A stretch of 64,000 nt of DNA from an uncultured Clostridium sp. (GTDB taxonomy: Bacteria; Bacillota; Clostridia; Lachnospirales; Lachnospiraceae), in NCBI GenBank assembly GCA_947575275.1, contig CANPMS010000002.1:1-64000 (forward strand), written 5' to 3'. This document shows positions 8,097-16,890 of this stretch, piece by piece (the first letter of the stretch is position 1; every line of letters begins with the position of its first letter). The translations under genes were made by a program, and so were the position numbers. The notes under the pieces are model-generated. The model saw only the letters and a program-made list of their open reading frames with translations, had not been told where the DNA came from and searched no databases.

Positions 8097-8321
8097 ATGG
8101 AGTATATCGCAAATATGTCCGCAATGGAATGGATCATCTTGATCGTGGTGTTTGCCATTATTGGTGCGGCTTACTGGCTGATTGAAGATTCCAGAAAAAG
8201 AGGGATGGACGTTGGAGGGAAGGCGTGCGGCGGCTGTCCCCATTATTGCCAGATGAACCGGAATTGTGACGGGAGCCCAAAGGAAACGGTTGAAAAGCTT
8301 AATGATTTAAAGGAAGATTAA
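8097..8321 (+). CDS. Small membrane protein with Cys cluster
   Basis: 74 aa. One N-terminal transmembrane helix (about residues 10-28) is followed by a short cytoplasmic tail with four cysteines in the pattern CGGCPHYC plus NRNC. This resembles the layout of small FeoB-associated Cys-rich proteins, but no iron transporter is near, so the similarity may only reflect metal binding. GGGGAGGGG precedes the ATG. It lies 66 bases after the cell-wall hydrolase and ahead of the SOS-type promoter. Function unknown. Confidence 0.6.
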   Translation: MEYIANMSAMEWIILIVVFAIIGAAYWLIEDSRKRGMDVGGKACGGCPHYCQMNRNCDGSPKETVEKLNDLKED

Positions 8322-8334
8322 GTTTGCAAAGACC

Positions 8335-8363
8335 TTGCACAGGTATAGAAGATGTGATAAAAT
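8335..8363 (+). promoter_or_regulatory. Promoter of the DNA-repair type operon
   Basis: TTGCAC (8335-8340), a 17-base spacer and TAAAAT (8358-8363) form a good sigma-A promoter, starting just after the stop of the small membrane protein. The predicted start of transcription (about 8370) falls on the first base of the LexA-type box. Confidence 0.7.
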
Positions 8364-8394
8364 GGAGACAGAACAAATGTTCTGTCTCCATTTT
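8359..8394 (+). promoter_or_regulatory. LexA (SOS) box inside a long perfect palindrome
   Basis: The core AGAACAAATGTTCT (8370-8383) fits the Gram-positive LexA/DinR operator GAAC-N4-GTTC, with the inner RNRY also obeyed. It sits immediately downstream of the -10 box, where bound LexA would block RNA polymerase. The core is part of a 16-bp perfect inverted repeat (8359-8374 with 8379-8394, loop AAAT) flanked by A and T tracts, so the same sequence may also end transcripts of the upstream gene. The genes behind it look like DNA repair genes, which supports SOS control. Confidence 0.65.
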
Positions 8395-8424
8395 ATTATT
8401 GACAGGAACAGGAGGTGGTGCGCT

Positions 8425-9981
8425 GTGTTGATATTGGAAGAGATGGACATTCAGGAGAAACTTAAGATTCTGTCCGCTGCGGCGAAGTATGATGTGGCTT
8501 GTACCAGCAGCGGCGTGTCCCGCTCCGGCGTCAAGGGAGGGTTGGGCAATACCAGAGAGAGTGGAATCTGCCACAGCTTTTCTGCCGATGGACGCTGTGT
8601 TTCCCTTCTCAAAATTCTGTTTACCAATCAGTGTATCCACGATTGTAAATATTGTATTAACCGCCGCTCCAATGATGTGCCGCGGACCTCATTTACTCCT
8701 GAGGAAGTTTGCACTCTGACGATGGAGTTTTACCGTCGAAACTATATTGAAGGGCTTTTTCTAAGCTCCGGTATACTGAATTCTCCCGATTATACCATGG
8801 AGCTGATTTATCAGACGCTGTACCGCCTGCGCCATGAATACCGATTTAATGGTTATATCCATGCAAAGGCAATTCCAGGCGCCCATCCTGCGTTGGTGGA
8901 GCGGGTGGGTTTTCTGACAGACCGTATGAGCGTCAATCTGGAGCTGCCCACAGCGGAGGGGTTAAGAACGCTTGCTCCCGGAAAGTCAAGGGAGAAAATT
9001 TTAACGCCTATGCGTCAGGTGCAGAGAGAGATTGCAGCGCAGAATCTAAAATGGCTGGAGGATAGAGGCAGAAGCGAAAAACAACTGACAAGTGAAAGCA
9101 TCAGCCTTCAGGAACCGTCTGGACTGCCTGATAGCCGCGCACCTGAAAACGGCTATTCCGGAATCTGGAAAGCTGGCAGCAATCTGCGAAACCGGAGAAT
9201 TGCCTGGAAGGAGGAAATCGGAATGGGAAACTCCGTAGCACATCCCGGTCGGAATATCTGGACTCCACAAAGTGGAGGGGAGCGTAATTTCGTGCCTGCC
9301 GGTCAGAGCACTCAGATGATTGTGGGAGCTACGCCGGAGAGTGATTACCAGATGATGCGGGTGGCAGAGGCGCTGTATAAAAACTATGATTTAAAGCGTG
9401 TATTTTACTCTGCGTTCGTGCGCGTCAATGATGACAGCCTGCTGCCCACACTGTCCGGGGGGCCGCCTCTTTTGCGGGAACACCGCCTGTACCAGGCAGA
9501 TTGGCTGCTGCGGTTCTATGGATTTCGTGCGGATGAGCTTCTGTCCGAGGAGAAGCCAAATTTTAACGTATTTCTCGACCCTAAGTGCGACTGGGCGCTT
9601 CGTCATCTGGAGCAGTTCCCGGTGGAGGTCAATCGGGCAGATTACGCCACGCTTCTCAGAGTGCCGGGGCTGGGAGTAAAGTCTGCCCGAAGAATTATCG
9701 CGGCAAGGAGAACTGCCGCCCTGGACTTTTCTGACTTAAAGAAACTGGGGGTGGTATTAAAGCGTGCAGTGTATTTTCTCACCTGCTCCGGCAGAACCAT
9801 GTATCCGATAAAAATTGATGAGAACTTTATCACCAGCCAGCTTTTGGGTGCAGAAAGGAAGAGGGCATGGGAGATTGAAAATCATGACAGCTATCGCCAG
9901 CTAAGCCTGTTTGATGATTATAAAGTGTCTGCGCCTGTTTCCTCCGAGGACAGAATTTCCGTATTAACGGGAACAGTGTGA
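8425..9981 (+). CDS. Radical SAM DNA modification/repair protein (TIGR03916 type)
   Basis: 518 aa from GTG 8425, chosen because GGAGG lies 9 bases ahead; TTG 8428 and ATG 8443 are alternatives. The radical-SAM cluster is CxxxCxxC in NQCIHDCKYC, so the enzyme should bind a 4Fe-4S cluster and cleave S-adenosylmethionine. Near the end a helix-hairpin-helix motif, LRVPGLGVKSARRIIAARR, indicates DNA binding. This combination and the partner gene that follows match the family called putative DNA modification/repair radical SAM protein, whose partner is often fused to uracil-DNA glycosylase. Residues of about 205-288 are an extra, low-complexity insertion compared with what I recall of the family. 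The chemical reaction is unknown. Confidence 0.85.
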   Translation: MLILEEMDIQEKLKILSAAAKYDVACTSSGVSRSGVKGGLGNTRESGICHSFSADGRCVSLLKILFTNQCIHDCKYCINRRSNDVPRTSFTPEEVCTLTMEFYRRNYIEGLFLSSGILNSPDYTMELIYQTLYRLRHEYRFNGYIHAKAIPGAHPALVERVGFLTDRMSVNLELPTAEGLRTLAPGKSREKILTPMRQVQREIAAQNLKWLEDRGRSEKQLTSESISLQEPSGLPDSRAPENGYSGIWKAGSNLRNRRIAWKEEIGMGNSVAHPGRNIWTPQSGGERNFVPAGQSTQMIVGATPESDYQMMRVAEALYKNYDLKRVFYSAFVRVNDDSLLPTLSGGPPLLREHRLYQADWLLRFYGFRADELLSEEKPNFNVFLDPKCDWALRHLEQFPVEVNRADYATLLRVPGLGVKSARRIIAARRTAALDFSDLKKLGVVLKRAVYFLTCSGRTMYPIKIDENFITSQLLGAERKRAWEIENHDSYRQLSLFDDYKVSAPVSSEDRISVLTGTV

Positions 9982-10025
9982 CTGTTGGTGAGCGCTTGGT
10001 TAAAAACGGCTGAAAGGAGAGAGCT

Positions 10026-10841
10026 ATGACTGTATTTATTTGTGGTGAGGAACCGGACGATATTTGGTGCGGCGTCTATGATGCCTGGATAAGCCGCCTG
10101 GGTCATACAAATGTGCGGCTGGAGCCGGAGGGATGCGATCGGGAGCTGTTTTGCGAATACCAGATGGTGCATCGTGATGCAGTGAAGGCAGAGAAGATGG
10201 TGGATGCAATACGCAGAAAGCTGTCTGAGAATCTTTATGAGGAGATTTACAAGGCGGCGCTTTCCAGAGATCCATACCGCGGTGATAAGATTTACCGTTT
10301 CCTGATTTATGCGTTTGATGTGGGAACGAAGGTAATGGATATGATTCAGATTCCTGCCGTCTATGAAATTTTTGCAATGAACCGTCACCTGTGGCGTGAA
10401 AATGACCATCTGCGGGGATTCATCCGTTTCTCCCAAATGAGAAATGGATTTCTTCTTTCCAAAATAGCTCCTGAAAATGATGTGACTGTGCTGCTGGCTG
10501 CCCATTTTGCTGACCGGATGCCCGGCGAAAGCTGGATTATCTATGATTGTGGGCGGAAGAAAGCAGCGGTTCACAAGGCAAATGCAGGCTGGGTGATGGT
10601 AAAAGCGGATTCAGAAGAATGGCAGAGAGGTCTCTCAAAGGATACAGATGAGCAGGAATTTGAGAACTTATGGAGAAGCTTTCACCAGTCGGTTGGAGTG
10701 AAAGAGAGGAATAACCCGCGCTGCCAGATGAATATGCTGCCTCTGCGATTCAGACCTTATATGACTGAGTTTTCACCGCAAATAACCAAGCAGCCACAGC
10801 CATGGATGTGGAACGGAAGCGGGAATAGCAGAATAAGATAG
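10026..10841 (+). CDS. Partner of the radical SAM protein (TIGR03915 type)
   Basis: 271 aa. The N-terminus (FICGEEPDDIWCGVYDAW) and the C-terminal stretch LWRSFHQSVGVKERNNPRCQ followed by MLPLRFRPYMTEF fit the probable DNA metabolism protein family that is almost always encoded next to the TIGR03916 radical SAM gene. In some genomes this protein is fused to a uracil-DNA glycosylase domain; here that domain is absent. It starts 44 bases after the radical SAM gene with AAAGGAGAGAG. The pair most likely works on damaged or modified DNA; the exact step is unknown. Confidence 0.85.
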   Translation: MTVFICGEEPDDIWCGVYDAWISRLGHTNVRLEPEGCDRELFCEYQMVHRDAVKAEKMVDAIRRKLSENLYEEIYKAALSRDPYRGDKIYRFLIYAFDVGTKVMDMIQIPAVYEIFAMNRHLWRENDHLRGFIRFSQMRNGFLLSKIAPENDVTVLLAAHFADRMPGESWIIYDCGRKKAAVHKANAGWVMVKADSEEWQRGLSKDTDEQEFENLWRSFHQSVGVKERNNPRCQMNMLPLRFRPYMTEFSPQITKQPQPWMWNGSGNSRIR

Positions 10842-10852
10842 TAAAAATCCTT

Positions 10853-11833
10853 TTGGATCGATATATGACATCTTCGAGTCTTTTGTCTACGGAAGAGCTC
10901 TTGTTACTTGTTAATCTTATGTACCTTTTTGACGAGCCTGGAGGGCTGTGCGTAAGCGTGGAGGATCGGAACAGGCTGCTGGATGCAATACGAAACAATG
11001 AGCGGCTGATGGATCTTCGCATTCTGGCCTTGGAAGAGAAATCTCCTCTGGCAGGGAGCGCCGCTGCATTTTTAAATGATAAGACCGGAGAGGCAATTAT
11101 TGTCTTTCGGGGAACAGGGAAGGGAGAGTGGAGGGATAATTTTCTTGGAGGAGCGGCTACAAATGCCGCAGATGGTGTGTCTACCACACAGCAGCTTGGC
11201 GCACTGGCGTGGTATCACAGTCTGGATTTGGCAGACTGGTATGTTACAGTGACAGGACATTCCAAGGGCGGTAATAAGGCAAAATATCTGGCGATTGTTG
11301 AGGGCAGTGTAGATCGCTGTGTTTCATTTGACGGTCAGGGGTTTTCAGATGAGTTTGTCAGGCACTATGCAAAGCAGATTGCTGACCGACAGAAAATAGT
11401 TGAGAATCACAATCTGGAATATGATTTTGTAAATATTCTTTTAAATGATGTGGGGGAACGATTTTACTATAAACGGCAGATTCCTTTACAGGATGGTTTT
11501 CTTGCCAATCACTGCGCCAATGGATTTTTCAAATTTCGGGAGGATGGTTCCTTCTATGTGGAGCGGGCACCGGAGGGACAGGCAAAAGAGATGGATGCAC
11601 TGGATCGGATGATAAACCGTATTCTTCGCTCCATACCAGAGAAGGATAGGGAGAAAGCTATGGACTTAATTGGTACTCAAGTACAGGCAGCCATGAACGG
11701 GGAAGGAACAGAGGAGCGGATCAGGCTGTTTTTGCAAAAGGGATTTCCAGGTCTTCTCCCACGTCTTGTGGGATATGCCGCTTTAGGTGCAATTACGGGG
11801 AATGACAGTGGAGAGGATCTGGTGGTAAAATAA
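10853..11833 (+). CDS. Mbeg1-like alpha/beta hydrolase (DUF2974)
   Basis: 326 aa. It carries the nucleophile elbow TGHSKGGNKAKYLA (Ser in GHSKG), preceded by IIVFRGTG, both typical of lipase-class alpha/beta hydrolases and of the Mbeg1-like/DUF2974 family. No signal peptide is seen, so it is cytoplasmic. The start is TTG 10853 or ATG 10865; no strong ribosome-binding site precedes either, but the gap to the previous stop is only 11-23 bases, so coupling is likely. It is thus the third gene behind the SOS-type promoter. Its substrate and its link to DNA repair are unknown. Confidence 0.75.
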   Translation: MDRYMTSSSLLSTEELLLLVNLMYLFDEPGGLCVSVEDRNRLLDAIRNNERLMDLRILALEEKSPLAGSAAAFLNDKTGEAIIVFRGTGKGEWRDNFLGGAATNAADGVSTTQQLGALAWYHSLDLADWYVTVTGHSKGGNKAKYLAIVEGSVDRCVSFDGQGFSDEFVRHYAKQIADRQKIVENHNLEYDFVNILLNDVGERFYYKRQIPLQDGFLANHCANGFFKFREDGSFYVERAPEGQAKEMDALDRMINRILRSIPEKDREKAMDLIGTQVQAAMNGEGTEERIRLFLQKGFPGLLPRLVGYAALGAITGNDSGEDLVVK

Positions 11834-11846
11834 GCAATATTTTATC

Positions 11847-11875
11847 TTGATATTTTTGGAAAAAGCAATTATAGT
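11847..11875 (+). promoter_or_regulatory. Promoter of the yifB-dprA-topA run
   Basis: TTGATA (11847-11852), 17 bases, TATAGT (11870-11875). A leader of about 120 bases follows, with GAGGAGGAG directly ahead of the yifB start. The leader has no clear terminator. Confidence 0.55.
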
Positions 11876-11999
11876 ATACTTATCTTTTCTCTATGTATTC
11901 AAAAACGATCATAATGTACATCTCGTACAGGCTTTCCGTGCGGAAAAGATGAAAAAGAAAAAGAACATGTCAGAATCTTGATGATTCGGAGAGGAGGAG

Positions 12000-13538
12000 T
12001 TGTTGTTCAGCAAAGTATATAGTGGCGGACTGCATGGCATCGAAGGGTATGTAGTTCAGGTGGAGGCAGACGTCAGCGGCGGACTGCCCGGTTTTCATAT
12101 GGTTGGACATCTTGCGTCAGAGGTGCGTGAGGCTGAGGAGCGGGTTCGAACTGCGATTTACAATTCTGGTCTGCGCGTTCCGGCGGCGAAGGTAACTGTG
12201 AATCTATCGCCCGCAAATGTAAGGAAAGAGGGAACAAGCTGCGATTTGCCCATAGCAGTGGCAGTTCTTGCAGCCCATGGCATAATTAAATCATCTAACA
12301 TGGAGGAATATGCGTTTCTCGGAGAGCTGGGACTTGATGGGGTGATTAAGCCTGTGCATGGTGTTCTTCCTATGGTACTGGCTTTATGCCATGGGGGAAT
12401 CAGGACGTGTTTTCTGGCGGCGGAGAACGTACCAGAGGGGATGGCGGCAGAGAAAATTTCCATTGTGACAGCAACAGACTTAAAAAGTTTGATATTGCTC
12501 ATAAATAATCCGAAGCTCATAAGAGAGGAGAAAGCTAATAAAACTAAGGGCGCTCAGGATACCATCTATCAGATGGACTATTCAGAGGTAAATGGACAGA
12601 AGCTGGTGCGCCGTGCTACCGAGGTTGCCGTAGCAGGAGGTCACAACCTGATTTATATTGGACCACCTGGAAGCGGAAAAAGTATGATGGCCAAGAGGAT
12701 TCCTACCATCATGCCGGAACTCTCAAGGGAAGAGCAGTTGGAGGTATCAAAAATATACAGTATTTGTGGACTGCTGCCTTCGGGAAAAGCGCTTATGAAA
12801 GTACGTCCATACCGTGCTCCTCATCACACCATCACTTCCCAGGCATTGGCAGGCGGGGGAAGGTCGCCAAAGCCTGGTGAAATCTCTCTTGCATCAAGGG
12901 GTGTCCTGTTTTTGGACGAGCTCTCTGAATTTCGGAAACAGACACTGGAAATTTTGAGACAACCTTTGGAGGAACATACAATCACAGTTGCCAGAACGTG
13001 GGGGAGCTGTCAGTTTCCTGCGAATTTTATGTTGGTAGCGGCAATGAATCCTTGTCCATGCGGATTCTTTCCTGACCGAAACCGTTGTTTTTGCACCGAA
13101 CAGCAGGTGAGGCGTTATCTGGGACGTATCTCTCGTCCGCTGATTGATCGAATTGATATTTGTGTGGAGGCGCATCCGGTTACATATGAGAATATCAAAG
13201 AATGCGGGCAGAACGAAGCCTCCTCTGTAATCCGGGCAAGAATTGAGCGGGCGCGGGAAATTCAGAAGATAAGGTTTAAGAACAGATCCATCCTTTGTAA
13301 TAGTGAAATGGGAATTGGAGATATTCGAACATATTGCAAATTATCGAAAAGAAACAATGATTTTCTTCAAAAAATATTTGCAGAGCTTAAGCTCAGCGCC
13401 AGGGGATGCCACAGAATTCTTAAGGTGGCAAGAACGATAGCTGATTTAGAGGGAGTGGAGGTAATCGGACGAAACCATCTGTGTGAGGCGGCAGGTTACC
13501 GTAATTTGGAGGAACGTTATTGGGGAAAGGAGCTTTGA
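12000..13538 (+). CDS. yifB: YifB/ComM family Mg-chelatase-like AAA+ ATPase
   Basis: 512 aa. An N-terminal ChlI-like domain (GGLPGFHMVGHLASEVREAE) is followed by the AAA+ core with Walker A GPPGSGKSMMAKR near residue 221, Walker B VLFLDELSEF and a C-terminal Mg_chelatase_C part ending in GRNHLCEAAGYR. In Gram-negatives the homologue ComM is a helicase that drives branch migration during natural transformation; the Gram-positive role is less clear. TTG starts at 12000 and 12003 are both possible; 12003 has better spacing from AGGAGG. It directly precedes dprA, another recombination gene. Confidence 0.9.
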   Translation: MLFSKVYSGGLHGIEGYVVQVEADVSGGLPGFHMVGHLASEVREAEERVRTAIYNSGLRVPAAKVTVNLSPANVRKEGTSCDLPIAVAVLAAHGIIKSSNMEEYAFLGELGLDGVIKPVHGVLPMVLALCHGGIRTCFLAAENVPEGMAAEKISIVTATDLKSLILLINNPKLIREEKANKTKGAQDTIYQMDYSEVNGQKLVRRATEVAVAGGHNLIYIGPPGSGKSMMAKRIPTIMPELSREEQLEVSKIYSICGLLPSGKALMKVRPYRAPHHTITSQALAGGGRSPKPGEISLASRGVLFLDELSEFRKQTLEILRQPLEEHTITVARTWGSCQFPANFMLVAAMNPCPCGFFPDRNRCFCTEQQVRRYLGRISRPLIDRIDICVEAHPVTYENIKECGQNEASSVIRARIERAREIQKIRFKNRSILCNSEMGIGDIRTYCKLSKRNNDFLQKIFAELKLSARGCHRILKVARTIADLEGVEVIGRNHLCEAAGYRNLEERYWGKEL

Positions 13539-13541
13539 CGG

Positions 13542-14657
13542 TTGGACAAGATGATGGAAAAAGAAAAAAGTTACCTGTATTGGCTGTGCAGGCTTCCGGA
13601 TCTTGGAGCAGTCTCAATTAAGAAGATGGGTGAGTATTTTGGAAGCTTTGCCTGTGTATATAATATAGAAGAAAGCAAATTAAGGCGTTCTGGAATTCTG
13701 ACCTCTCAGCAGATTCAGAAACTGTTGAGATGGAAAGGACAGTACTTTAAGTGTGTGGAGGAATTTGAGAATCTAAAAGAGCGTGGTATCCGCTTTTTAA
13801 CTCCGATGGATGAGGATTACCCGGAAAAACTTTTGCAGATTCCAGACTATCCCATGGGACTTTATGTACGAGGGAAATTACCGGTGCAAAATATGCCGGT
13901 GGTGGCAATTGTGGGAGCTCGTGGCTGCTCTGCCTACGGCGCCCAGCTTGCAGAGGAGTTTGCACGGGCGCTGGCAGGAGAGGGGGTGCAGATTGTCAGT
14001 GGTTTGGCTCTGGGAATTGACGGCGCAGCTCACAATGGGGCTTTAAGAGCAGAGACATCAGCATCGACGTTCGGTATTTTAGGATGTGGAGTAAATATCT
14101 GTTATCCCCCTTCGCATTATAAACTTTATGAAAAAATGATAAAACGAGGCGGCATTCTCTCTGAGTTTGCTCCAGACACAGCTCCACTCAGACAGAATTT
14201 TCCCATGCGCAATCGTATTATCAGCGGCTTATCTGATGTTGTTTTGGTGGTGGAGGCGCGGAAAAAGAGCGGCTCTCTGATTACTGCGGAGTTTGGACTA
14301 GAACAGGGGAGGGAGATTTTTGCCATTCCAGGACGTATCACAGATTACCTGAGCGGAGGCTGCAACAGATTGATTCAGCAGGGCGCGAACATGGCAATGT
14401 CTCCAAATGATATATTGGAATATCTTGATGTGAGGTGTAAAAAAGAATTAATAATTCATGAAAATAACGTAAATGGGCTTGCAAAGAAAGAAAAAATGGT
14501 GTATAGTTGCTTGGATTTCAAACCAAAACATCTGGAGACAATCCTATCTGAAACAGGGTTTCCCTTAAGCGAGTGTATGAGTATTTTGATAGAACTTGAG
14601 CTTCAGGGATTCGTGTTCCGGTCTGGAAATCACTATGCCAGGCAATTCAAACAATAA
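13542..14657 (+). CDS. dprA: DNA-processing protein DprA
   Basis: 371 aa. The Rossmann-like DprA core is visible: VVAIVGARGCSAYG near residue 125, IVSGLALGIDGAAHNGAL near 150-167, GCGVNICYPPSH near 185 and the winged-helix-like C-terminal part. DprA loads RecA on incoming single-stranded DNA during transformation; it is also widely kept in species not known to be competent. The start is TTG 13542, with ATG 13551 as an alternative, only three bases after yifB. The neighbourhood yifB-dprA-topA-codY is conserved in Firmicutes. Confidence 0.93.
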   Translation: MDKMMEKEKSYLYWLCRLPDLGAVSIKKMGEYFGSFACVYNIEESKLRRSGILTSQQIQKLLRWKGQYFKCVEEFENLKERGIRFLTPMDEDYPEKLLQIPDYPMGLYVRGKLPVQNMPVVAIVGARGCSAYGAQLAEEFARALAGEGVQIVSGLALGIDGAAHNGALRAETSASTFGILGCGVNICYPPSHYKLYEKMIKRGGILSEFAPDTAPLRQNFPMRNRIISGLSDVVLVVEARKKSGSLITAEFGLEQGREIFAIPGRITDYLSGGCNRLIQQGANMAMSPNDILEYLDVRCKKELIIHENNVNGLAKKEKMVYSCLDFKPKHLETILSETGFPLSECMSILIELELQGFVFRSGNHYARQFKQ

Positions 14658-14687
14658 GGCGAAAATCAATAATATGGAGGAGTGGCT

Positions 14688-16760
14688 ATGGCAAACAGTT
14701 TAGTTATCGTAGAGTCCCCTGCAAAAGTGAAAACAATCCGAAAATTTTTAGGCTCTGCTTATTCGGTAGACGCCTCCAACGGTCATGTCCGTGACCTTCC
14801 AAAAAGTAGTCTTGGAATTGATGTGGAGCACGGATATGAACCCAAATATATTACGATTCGCGGTAAAGGAGATGTTCTTGCAAAGCTGAGGAAGGAAGTT
14901 AAGAAGGCAGATAAAATCTATCTGGCAACGGACCCTGACCGGGAAGGGGAGGCAATATCATGGCATCTTGTGAAAGCGCTGAAGCTGGATGAGGTAAAAG
15001 ATAAAAAAATATACCGGGTCAGCTTCAATGAGATTACGAAAAATGCAGTGAAAGCCTCGTTAAAAAATCCCCGGGTTATTGATATGAATCTGGTTGACGC
15101 CCAGCAGGCGCGAAGAATTCTGGATCGTATGGTGGGATATACCATCAGTCCGCTTTTATGGGCAAAAGTAAAGCGTGGACTGTCGGCAGGACGTGTTCAG
15201 TCAGTGGCCCTGCGTATGATTTGTGACAGGGAAGAGGAGATCAGCGCATTTATTCCTGATGAATACTGGAATTTGGAAGCGGATCTGCTTCAAAAGGGAA
15301 GCAAGAAACGATTAACTGCTAAATTTTATGGAAGCAAAAAGGAAAAGCTTGCAATACACAGCAAAAAGGAGCTGGATCAGATTTTCAGCAAAATTGATGG
15401 TGAGACCTTTATCGTAGATGAGGTAAAGAATGGGGAACGCACCAAGAAGCCGCCGATTCCCTTTACTACCAGTACTTTGCAGCAGGAAGCCTCCAAGGTT
15501 CTGAATTTTTCTACTCAGAAGACCATGCGCATCGCACAGCAGCTCTATGAGGGTGTGGATGTGAAGGGAAAAGGAACCATCGGCCTGATTACTTATCTTC
15601 GTACAGACTCTACCCGTATCGCTGAGGAGGCAGATATGGCGGCACGGGACTATATTGCAAAAAATTATGGTGAAAATTATGTGCTGAAATCGGAACAAAC
15701 AAAGAAAACGGGAGCAAAGATTCAGGATGCCCACGAGGCAATCCGCCCAACGGATATAGGGCTGACACCAGCGCAGGTGAAGGATTCTCTGCAGCGTGAC
15801 CAATTCCGCCTGTATCAGCTTATTTGGAAGCGCTTTACGGCAAGCCGTATGCAGCCGGCAATTTATAAGACGGTTTCCGTCAGAGTCAACGCCGGGGATT
15901 ATGTGTTTACGTTGTCCGCCTCCAAGTTGGCATTTGACGGATTTATGTCTGTATATGTACAGGAGGATGAGAAGGAAGAGACGAACGCACTGTTTGGAAC
16001 AATGGAGAAAGGTGATATTTTGAGCATTGCAGAGTTGAAACCCAGCCAGCATTTTACCCAGCCGCCGGCACATTATACGGAGGCATCTCTGGTAAAATCC
16101 CTGGAGGAGCAGGGAATCGGCCGTCCAAGTACTTATGCGCCCACCATCACCACAATTCTTGCCAGACGTTATGTGACAAAAGAAAATAAAAACTTGTATG
16201 TGACAGAACTTGGAGAGGCAGTTAATTCAATTATGAAGCAGTGCTTTTCCAGCATTGTGGATTTAAGTTTCACTGCCAATATGGAATTGCTGCTGGATAA
16301 GGTAGCCGATGGAAGCGTTCGTTGGAAAACAATTGTGGAGAATTTTTATCCTGATCTGGACGAGGCAGTAAAGACAGCTGAAAAAACGCTGGAATCTGTG
16401 AAAATTGCTGACGAGGTTTCGGATGTGATTTGTGATGTCTGTGGCCGTAACATGGTAATCAAATATGGACCACATGGAAAATTTCTTGCATGTCCCGGCT
16501 TTCCGGAGTGTAAAAATACGAAGCCATATCTGGAGAAAATTGGGGTTGCATGCCCCAAGTGCGGCAGGGATCTGGTGATTAAAAAGACTAAGAAAGGAAG
16601 ACGTTATTACGGATGTGAGAATAATCCTGAATGCGATTTTATGTCCTGGCAAAAACCTTCAGAAAAACCGTGTCCAAAATGCGGGAGTTATATGATAGAG
16701 AAAGGGAAGCATCTGCTGTGTTCTGATGAGCAGTGTGGATACCGAACGGATTTATCTTAA
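14688..16760 (+). CDS. topA: DNA topoisomerase I
   Basis: 690 aa type IA topoisomerase that relaxes negative supercoils. The Toprim domain begins with LVIVESPAKVKTIRKFLG, and the acidic triad region is TDPDREGEAISWHL. The active-site tyrosine is Tyr303 in TYLRTDSTR. At the C-terminus three Cys4 zinc ribbons follow one another (CDVCGRNM, CPKCGRDL, CPKCGSYM with their partner cysteines). ATG 14688 is chosen because GGAGG lies 7 bases upstream; a GTG at 14682 is in frame. Length and domains are normal. Confidence 0.96.
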   Translation: MANSLVIVESPAKVKTIRKFLGSAYSVDASNGHVRDLPKSSLGIDVEHGYEPKYITIRGKGDVLAKLRKEVKKADKIYLATDPDREGEAISWHLVKALKLDEVKDKKIYRVSFNEITKNAVKASLKNPRVIDMNLVDAQQARRILDRMVGYTISPLLWAKVKRGLSAGRVQSVALRMICDREEEISAFIPDEYWNLEADLLQKGSKKRLTAKFYGSKKEKLAIHSKKELDQIFSKIDGETFIVDEVKNGERTKKPPIPFTTSTLQQEASKVLNFSTQKTMRIAQQLYEGVDVKGKGTIGLITYLRTDSTRIAEEADMAARDYIAKNYGENYVLKSEQTKKTGAKIQDAHEAIRPTDIGLTPAQVKDSLQRDQFRLYQLIWKRFTASRMQPAIYKTVSVRVNAGDYVFTLSASKLAFDGFMSVYVQEDEKEETNALFGTMEKGDILSIAELKPSQHFTQPPAHYTEASLVKSLEEQGIGRPSTYAPTITTILARRYVTKENKNLYVTELGEAVNSIMKQCFSSIVDLSFTANMELLLDKVADGSVRWKTIVENFYPDLDEAVKTAEKTLESVKIADEVSDVICDVCGRNMVIKYGPHGKFLACPGFPECKNTKPYLEKIGVACPKCGRDLVIKKTKKGRRYYGCENNPECDFMSWQKPSEKPCPKCGSYMIEKGKHLLCSDEQCGYRTDLS

Positions 16761-16768
16761 AATAATAG

Positions 16769-16783
16769 AATATTTTAAAAATT
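16769..16783. promoter_or_regulatory. Possible CodY box upstream of codY
   Basis: AATATTTTAAAAATT matches the CodY consensus AATTTTCWGAAAATT at 12 of 15 positions. It lies between topA and codY, about 110 bases ahead of the codY start, so it could give autoregulation. The region is very AT-rich, so chance is a real possibility. Confidence 0.3.
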
Positions 16784-16890
16784 TATAATATTTCAAAAAA
16801 CTATTGTTATTATTTGGCGATTGTGCTAAAATTTAGAAAGTATAAAAGATTTTATGGTATATTACCAAATAATTGAGGAGGTTTTTTGGA

